Assembly: GCA_905480335.1 (NCBI GenBank)
Contig: CAJQPY010000031.1
Location: 1 to 64,000, forward strand
DNA length: 64,000 nt
Origin: an uncultured Ilumatobacter sp.
Lineage (GTDB): Bacteria > Actinomycetota > Acidimicrobiia > Acidimicrobiales > Ilumatobacteraceae
Reading direction: 5' to 3'
Under the pieces are notes generated by a model. The model was not told where the DNA came from. It saw only the letters and a program-made list of their open reading frames with translations, and searched no databases. A program made the position numbers and the translations under genes. Positions within the stretch are counted from its first letter, which is position 1. Each line of letters opens with the position of its first letter. Positions 63,540-64,000 of the stretch are shown here, in pieces.

Positions 63540-64000
63540 GTGCCGCACACAGCCTGCTCGACGAGCTTCCCGTTGCGTCCGCACGCCGCCTCGCCATTCG
63601 GGTGACGCCCGACGCGCTCCGTCGTATTCGCGGCCGCCACCCCTGGGTCTATGACCGCTCCATCGAGTCGGTCAACCATGAAGACGGTGCTCCGGGCGAT
63701 TTGGGTATCGTTTTTGACCGCAATCGTAAGTTTGCTGCGATCGGGCTCTGGGATCCGAATTCGCCGATCCGACTGCGAATGATCCACGTCGGAGATCCCA
63801 CCACCGTTGACGCAGCGTGGTTTGCTGACCGGATCGCGGCCTCAGTGGCCCGACGACAGGTGATCTTCGATCGACACGTGGGTAGCGGCCGAGCGGCGCA
63901 CGGCCCCGGCTATCGCGCCGTAAACGGCGAAAACGACGGCCTCCCGGCGTTGGTAGTGGACTGTTACGACCATGTCGGCGTGATCAAGCTCTACAGCGAG
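63536..64000 (+). CDS. class I rRNA methyltransferase, RlmI/PUA type (partial)
   Basis: The first 155 codons of a gene that runs off the window. The N-terminal PUA-like domain is recognisable (LRRIRGRHPWVYDRSIESV, then DRNRKFAAIGLWDPNSPIRL), followed by the start of the SAM-dependent domain linker (GYRAVNGENDGLPALVVDCY). RlmI-type enzymes methylate cytosine in 23S rRNA. It starts at an ATG inside the DUF2855 stop. The catalytic domain is outside the window, so rRNA specificity cannot be checked. Confidence 0.85.
   Translation, partial: MSAAHSLLDELPVASARRLAIRVTPDALRRIRGRHPWVYDRSIESVNHEDGAPGDLGIVFDRNRKFAAIGLWDPNSPIRLRMIHVGDPTTVDAAWFADRIAASVARRQVIFDRHVGSGRAAHGPGYRAVNGENDGLPALVVDCYDHVGVIKLYSE

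Overview
This is high-GC DNA from a Gram-positive-lineage actinobacterium, most likely an uncultured or marine member of the Acidimicrobiia (Ilumatobacter-like). That placement is inference. It rests on the actinobacterial gene order (ANTAR regulator - polA - rpsA - coaE - uvrB - uvrA - uvrC - rapZ - gap - pgk - tpi - secG), frequent GTG/TTG starts, a 6C-type small RNA, a luciferase-like F420-type oxidoreductase, and a type II fatty-acid-synthase cluster rather than a mycobacterial layout.

Region 1 (0-17.4 kb) is central and lipid metabolism: an acyl-CoA dehydrogenase, monomeric isocitrate dehydrogenase, citrate synthase, a carboxyltransferase with a LysR regulator, a 6C small RNA upstream of a HAD/acyltransferase fusion, a duplicated fasciclin lipoprotein, and a minus-strand fabD-fabH-fabG-acpP-fabF cluster. 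FabD carries an extra biotinyl/lipoyl-like C-terminal domain. A tRNA with a Leu(CAA) anticodon but a short variable loop follows.

Region 2 (17.6-44.7 kb) is housekeeping: signal-dependent antitermination, DNA polymerase I, ribosomal protein S1, coenzyme A synthesis, the complete UvrABC excision-repair set, RapZ and lower glycolysis, ending in SecG and tRNA-Leu(GAG). uvrB and uvrA each have a GAAC-N4-GTTC LexA-type box just upstream. yvcK and whiA, usually next to rapZ, are absent. A luciferase-like oxidoreductase is interrupted by an amber codon.

Region 3 (44.7-64 kb) is accessory catabolism: a kinase-fold phosphotransferase, two carotenoid-cleavage oxygenases, a substrate-binding lipoprotein, a nitronate-monooxygenase-like enzyme, a Baeyer-Villiger-type monooxygenase fused to an esterase, a CaiB-type CoA-transferase, a second Baeyer-Villiger monooxygenase, an acyl-ACP thioesterase, and several dehydrogenases. 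Together they could cleave a polyene, oxidise the resulting ketone to an ester, hydrolyse it and activate the acid with CoA (inference).

The most striking result is selenium. Two genes that look truncated are intact if an in-frame TGA is read as selenocysteine: a glutathione peroxidase (26323-26793, minus) and selenophosphate synthetase SelD (56639-57679, minus). In both the TGA falls exactly on the catalytic Cys/Sec position, and both have a hairpin just downstream. In the peroxidase the hairpin has the same AGGUCU loop as the E. coli fdhF SECIS. selA, selB and selC are not in this window.
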